A stretch of DNA of 64,000 bases from a virus: the IMG/VR virus record IMGVR_UViG_3300028416_000004, positions 62,001 to 126,000 of that record; one strand, 5' to 3'. Shown one piece after another: positions 61,222-64,000 of the stretch; within the stretch, counting starts at the first letter, position 1, and each line of letters begins with the position of its first letter. The translations under genes were made by a program, and so were the position numbers. The notes below the pieces were generated by a model, which worked only from the letters and a program-made list of their open reading frames with translations, was not told where the DNA came from and did not search any database.

Positions 61222-63210
61222 CTAATAAATTAAATCAGTTAATTTCGTTATTTCACCACTATGTGTTGTCGCACTATAATCAGTATTTACAGTTAAATTC
61301 GATGTGATTACTTCAGAAGTGGTTGGATAATTAATCGATAAACCACTATTTGAATAGATACTACTATTAACTACTTGTAATCTACCAAAATTAGTTATAT
61401 TAGTTAAAGTGTCTCCACTACCTGTATTAACTATATTTGAATTATTAATTAACACGTTTAAATATTGTCCATCACCATAAGAATCTAAATCATTATAACC
61501 ATTCACATAAGAGTTGTTCAATCTAAATGTTGATGTTGTAGTATCTGTATGGTCATATAATATAAACCTATCAGCAGTTGATATAATTTTACTATTATTC
61601 ACATTTATCTCACCTCCAAATCTAGGATGAAATGTATAATTAAAATTACCCTCTATATTACCTCTAAAATTAACTTTTGAAGTTCCAAAAGATTGCATAA
61701 TAACATTACTAGTTGTCCCAGTACCTAACAACTTGATATCTCCATCAAAATTAATTATATTACCACTAGATGAACTAACAATAAACCTACCTACACCACT
61801 ACTAGTTTTTGTTGTTATAGTACCTTTATAATTTATAATATTATTAGAATGATTTAACCAGAATAAACCAGTAGTTAAACTGTTATCAGAATAATCATAT
61901 AAATTTGAATTCATATTTAAAACCCAACCACCACTAATAAATGTTGATACAATTGCACCGTAATATGCGAATGTTGTATATGCATTTTGATAATAAATAT
62001 CCTTTATGTTGACATTTATATTACCACAAGTTAATTGTCTCATATTAAAAACTTGAGCTAACGACAACATATATTCGCCATTTATATCAATATTAGATGA
62101 AGTGCAATTGTTTCTAATATAAAAAGAATAAGCGCAATCATAATAGTATCTACGTTTTACGTAAGATGAAAAATCCAAAAACTCGGAATCCATAATAGTA
62201 TAGACACTACCATATCCAGCATTACCAGATAAGAAGTATTTGTGTTCCTCATCAGATATTAATGTGAATTTACAGTCATTAACGGTATTTCTGATTTCAA
62301 TTAATTGACAACTATTAGACCTTAAACTTTTAGTTTCTGAAAAGAAGTTAAAATTATTACCACCATTACATGTGAAATACATCGATAAACCGTTACTTGT
62401 ATCTGGTCCTAAACCAGTAGCTTCAAATTCTAAATAACCCAACACTGTACATGTTTCACCAGTTGTTCCGTTTGGTGAGAATAGACCAACACTTTGACCA
62501 GTTGGTGCCTCATTAATCATATTAATTTTAACACCAGCACAAAAATAATACGTTATACCATCTTTCCATAAATTTAATTCAGTCTGCCAAACACCATCAT
62601 ATTGATTACCAGTAGAATCACTATTATCAAAAACAATTGTTTGTGGTAACACATATATTAAATCACCATATGTTGAAGCTGTTTTAGCACCATAAAGTGT
62701 TTTAAATGGTTTATCTAATCTACCTTTTTCACCAGTTGAGTCATCACCATTCTCATCAACAAAAAGTGTATTTGAAATAGTTACACCTGTAAAGAAACCA
62801 TCAATGTTTATACTATTATTAGCATTATCTAATAATGTTAATACACCATTCTCTTTACTATAAGTGCTTCCTGTAATAAAAGTATCTGTTATACCTGTAA
62901 CATCTATTGTAACAAAATCATTTCTAGAAATTGTTAATAAATCTAACTCTTGATTATAAGTAGCTCCAGTTACATATTTATCTTGAGATGTTGCTGCACT
63001 AATTATATGTTGAACATCAACATAATCTATATTCCCATTTGATGAATTTCTTGCTAATATTTGAAATAAAGAATTATCATTACTTGGAACATCTACAATA
63101 TTTAATGTATTAGCAGATAAGTTAGCTTGAATATAAGTATTTCCACTTACAGTACCACCACTTAATGGTAAAAATTTATCATCTATTTTAAAAAAATATT
63201 GTCCAGCCAC
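61222..63210 (-). CDS. Tail fibre/spike protein with beta-helix body
   Basis: A 662-residue protein with a GTG start one base after the upstream stop. Residues 1-150 share the fibre style (FLPLSGGTVSGNTYIQANLS, TGATYNQELDLLTISRND). From about residue 150, FVDENGDDSTGEKGRLDKPFKTLYGAKTA-type segment is the typical entry to a right-handed parallel beta helix of the pectate-lyase type, followed by Asn-rich rungs to the end. Such bodies in phage spikes bind or cut polysaccharides; I see no clear catalytic triad. It is the most upstream large fibre of the cluster, hence a candidate for the part nearest the baseplate. Confidence 0.75.
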   Translation of the reverse strand: MAGQYFFKIDDKFLPLSGGTVSGNTYIQANLSANTLNIVDVPSNDNSLFQILARNSSNGNIDYVDVQHIISAATSQDKYVTGATYNQELDLLTISRNDFVTIDVTGITDTFITGSTYSKENGVLTLLDNANNSINIDGFFTGVTISNTLFVDENGDDSTGEKGRLDKPFKTLYGAKTASTYGDLIYVLPQTIVFDNSDSTGNQYDGVWQTELNLWKDGITYYFCAGVKINMINEAPTGQSVGLFSPNGTTGETCTVLGYLEFEATGLGPDTSNGLSMYFTCNGGNNFNFFSETKSLRSNSCQLIEIRNTVNDCKFTLISDEEHKYFLSGNAGYGSVYTIMDSEFLDFSSYVKRRYYYDCAYSFYIRNNCTSSNIDINGEYMLSLAQVFNMRQLTCGNINVNIKDIYYQNAYTTFAYYGAIVSTFISGGWVLNMNSNLYDYSDNSLTTGLFWLNHSNNIINYKGTITTKTSSGVGRFIVSSSSGNIINFDGDIKLLGTGTTSNVIMQSFGTSKVNFRGNIEGNFNYTFHPRFGGEINVNNSKIISTADRFILYDHTDTTTSTFRLNNSYVNGYNDLDSYGDGQYLNVLINNSNIVNTGSGDTLTNITNFGRLQVVNSSIYSNSGLSINYPTTSEVITSNLTVNTDYSATTHSGEITKLTDLIY

Positions 63211-63211
63211 T

Positions 63212-63571
63212 TTATATATTATTTATATCTTCTTCAATTTTAATACTTATACCTCCTTCTCTAGGTAAAGACATCTTTGTTCCATTTGCAAAAAACAATT
63301 CAAATTCACCAATAAAATTTCCAGAAATAGCAGTATCTCCTTCTACCCATTGATATTGTATTATACCAGAGTCATTAGAAATTACTTGAGCTACTTTAGA
63401 AGATATAACTAAAGCTCCACAATCATCTACCATAGAAAATTCAACTTTAGTTACAGCACTTAAATTCAATCTATTCCAACCTCCTAAACAACCTTTATCA
63501 TAAACGGTAGCTATCAAAGCTGGTGCTGTATCATTTCTTTTTATAATAAATGGTTTTTCTCCTCTTGCCAT
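63212..63571 (-). CDS. BppU-like small baseplate/fibre adaptor
   Basis: A 119-residue beta-rich protein. The pattern KRNDTAPALIATVYDKG, VTKVEFSMVDDCGALVISS, GIIQYQWVEGDTAISGNF and GEFELFFANGTKMSLPREG resembles the N-terminal domain of BppU-type adaptor proteins that attach receptor-binding parts to the baseplate. The place just before the spike gene fits an adaptor. Family assignment is from pattern memory and moderately sure. Confidence 0.55.
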   Translation of the reverse strand: MARGEKPFIIKRNDTAPALIATVYDKGCLGGWNRLNLSAVTKVEFSMVDDCGALVISSKVAQVISNDSGIIQYQWVEGDTAISGNFIGEFELFFANGTKMSLPREGGISIKIEEDINNI

Positions 63572-63575
63572 ACTT

Positions 63576-63938
63576 TTAATTATTAACTATTTCTAATCTT
63601 ACTTCTTGATTTTCAAGTCTTATGTCAATATTTTGACCAACTACAACAGGGCTTAATTTAAATCTTGTTATAAGTCTCTTTTCTGGACTATCTACTGTAT
63701 ATTTTAAAACCCAATTCATTTCATATATATCATCAATATTGTATAAACCTGGGGATAAATTTACATAATACCTTCCTAAAGAATCATTTATAACTTCAGG
63801 ACTCTCTATAACAATAGAATCTCCTTCTATTGTTACATAACCAGATATTTCTTCTACATTTATTAAATCATATGTTTCTCCACTTAAAGTGGTTATATTG
63901 ATACAATAAAAATCTCTATAAAGTCTTAAATAAGCCAT
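63576..63938 (-). CDS. Small beta-rich structural protein
   Basis: A 120-residue protein from the ATG at 63938 (MAYLRLYRDFYCINITTLSG). An upstream in-frame GTG at 63962 would add eight hydrophobic residues and is less likely. The middle (SPGLYNIDDIYEMNWVLKY) and C-terminal strands (FKLSPVVVGQNIDIRL) suggest an Ig-like or jelly-roll fold, similar in layout to the 105-residue protein at 44640-44957. It is the first visible gene of the fibre transcript. Confidence 0.5.
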   Translation of the reverse strand: MAYLRLYRDFYCINITTLSGETYDLINVEEISGYVTIEGDSIVIESPEVINDSLGRYYVNLSPGLYNIDDIYEMNWVLKYTVDSPEKRLITRFKLSPVVVGQNIDIRLENQEVRLEIVNN

Positions 63939-63969
63939 AATCAAAAAAAGATATTTCCTCACAAATAAA

Positions 63970-64000
63970 TAGTAACAAAAAAGGAGACTGTATTAAAACA
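63970..64000 (-). terminator. Possible right half of a terminator, cut by the window edge
   Basis: On the minus strand AATACAGTCTCC is followed by TTTTTTG, which looks like the 3' arm and T run of a terminator. The other arm would lie beyond the window, so it cannot be confirmed. Confidence 0.25.

Noticed and set aside
44640-63938. Diversity-generating retroelement acting on fibre genes
   Set aside because: No reverse transcriptase and no adenine-biased template/variable repeat pair were seen; the shared segments differ mostly at silent positions.
63939-63962. GTG start for the rightmost gene
   Set aside because: It would add only a short hydrophobic stretch; the ATG at 63938 gives a start similar to neighbouring small structural proteins.
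1-64000. tRNA genes
   Set aside because: No cloverleaf with a GTTCRAnYC-type T arm was found by eye in the intergenic gaps, which are mostly under 200 nt and AT-rich. A tRNA scan would settle it.

Overview
The window is a 64 kb piece of a strongly AT-rich, tightly packed tailed-phage genome. It appears to be a T4-like contractile-tailed virus (myovirus morphology). The virion and replication genes include a gp17-like terminase, gp20-like portal, two gp26/gp51-type baseplate assembly proteins, a gp53-like small baseplate protein, a tape-measure-like protein, gp32-like ssDNA-binding protein and UvsX-like recombinase. Three things point to a Bacteroidota host, probably a flavobacterium: repeated TATATTTG boxes upstream of transcription units (the Bacteroidota -7 element is TAnnTTTG), two of them with an upstream TTTG at 19-20 nt; little sign of Shine-Dalgarno sequences; and a ribonucleotide reductase of the eukaryote-like class Ia type common in that phylum. 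No tRNA, rRNA, CRISPR array, integrase or insertion sequence was seen. No stretch without a gene exceeds 300 bases.

Layout, left to right (nearly everything is on the minus strand, so transcription runs right to left). 1-3505: small unknown proteins and a 571-residue acidic protein. 3631-7236: ribonucleotide reductase nrdA and nrdB. 7445-12053: replication and recombination block (flap endonuclease, UvsX, gp32, family A-like polymerase). 12111-30005: tail and baseplate block (GH19-tipped hub protein, gp53-like protein, a 1312-residue protein with about 29 copies of a 22-residue repeat, tape measure, membrane protein, unknowns, tandem gp26-like paralogues). 30095-33880: a free-standing Vsr/DUF559-like endonuclease on the plus strand, convergent with a RecD2-type helicase carrying a full LAGLIDADG intein in its Walker A loop. 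33887-35515: three unknown genes. 35584-36063: holin on the plus strand. 36060-40554: a family C replicative polymerase (DnaE) split into two adjacent genes by a trans-splicing intein. 40661-44565: a small unknown, portal and terminase. 44640-63938: about 19 kb of host-recognition genes (fibres, three LamG-type lectin proteins, a BspA/DUF285 leucine-rich-repeat adhesin, a beta-helix fibre and small structural proteins).

The most notable system is the fractured DnaE. An N-terminal proofreading exonuclease, a PHP domain with lost metal ligands and the first part of the palm end in an N-intein. The next gene starts with a 36-residue C-intein and continues with the catalytic aspartates. Splicing in trans would rebuild a polymerase of about 1327 residues. 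The same genome has a second, family A-like polymerase with an altered motif C, and the promoters of both polymerase units lie so close to their start codons that the mRNAs may be leaderless.
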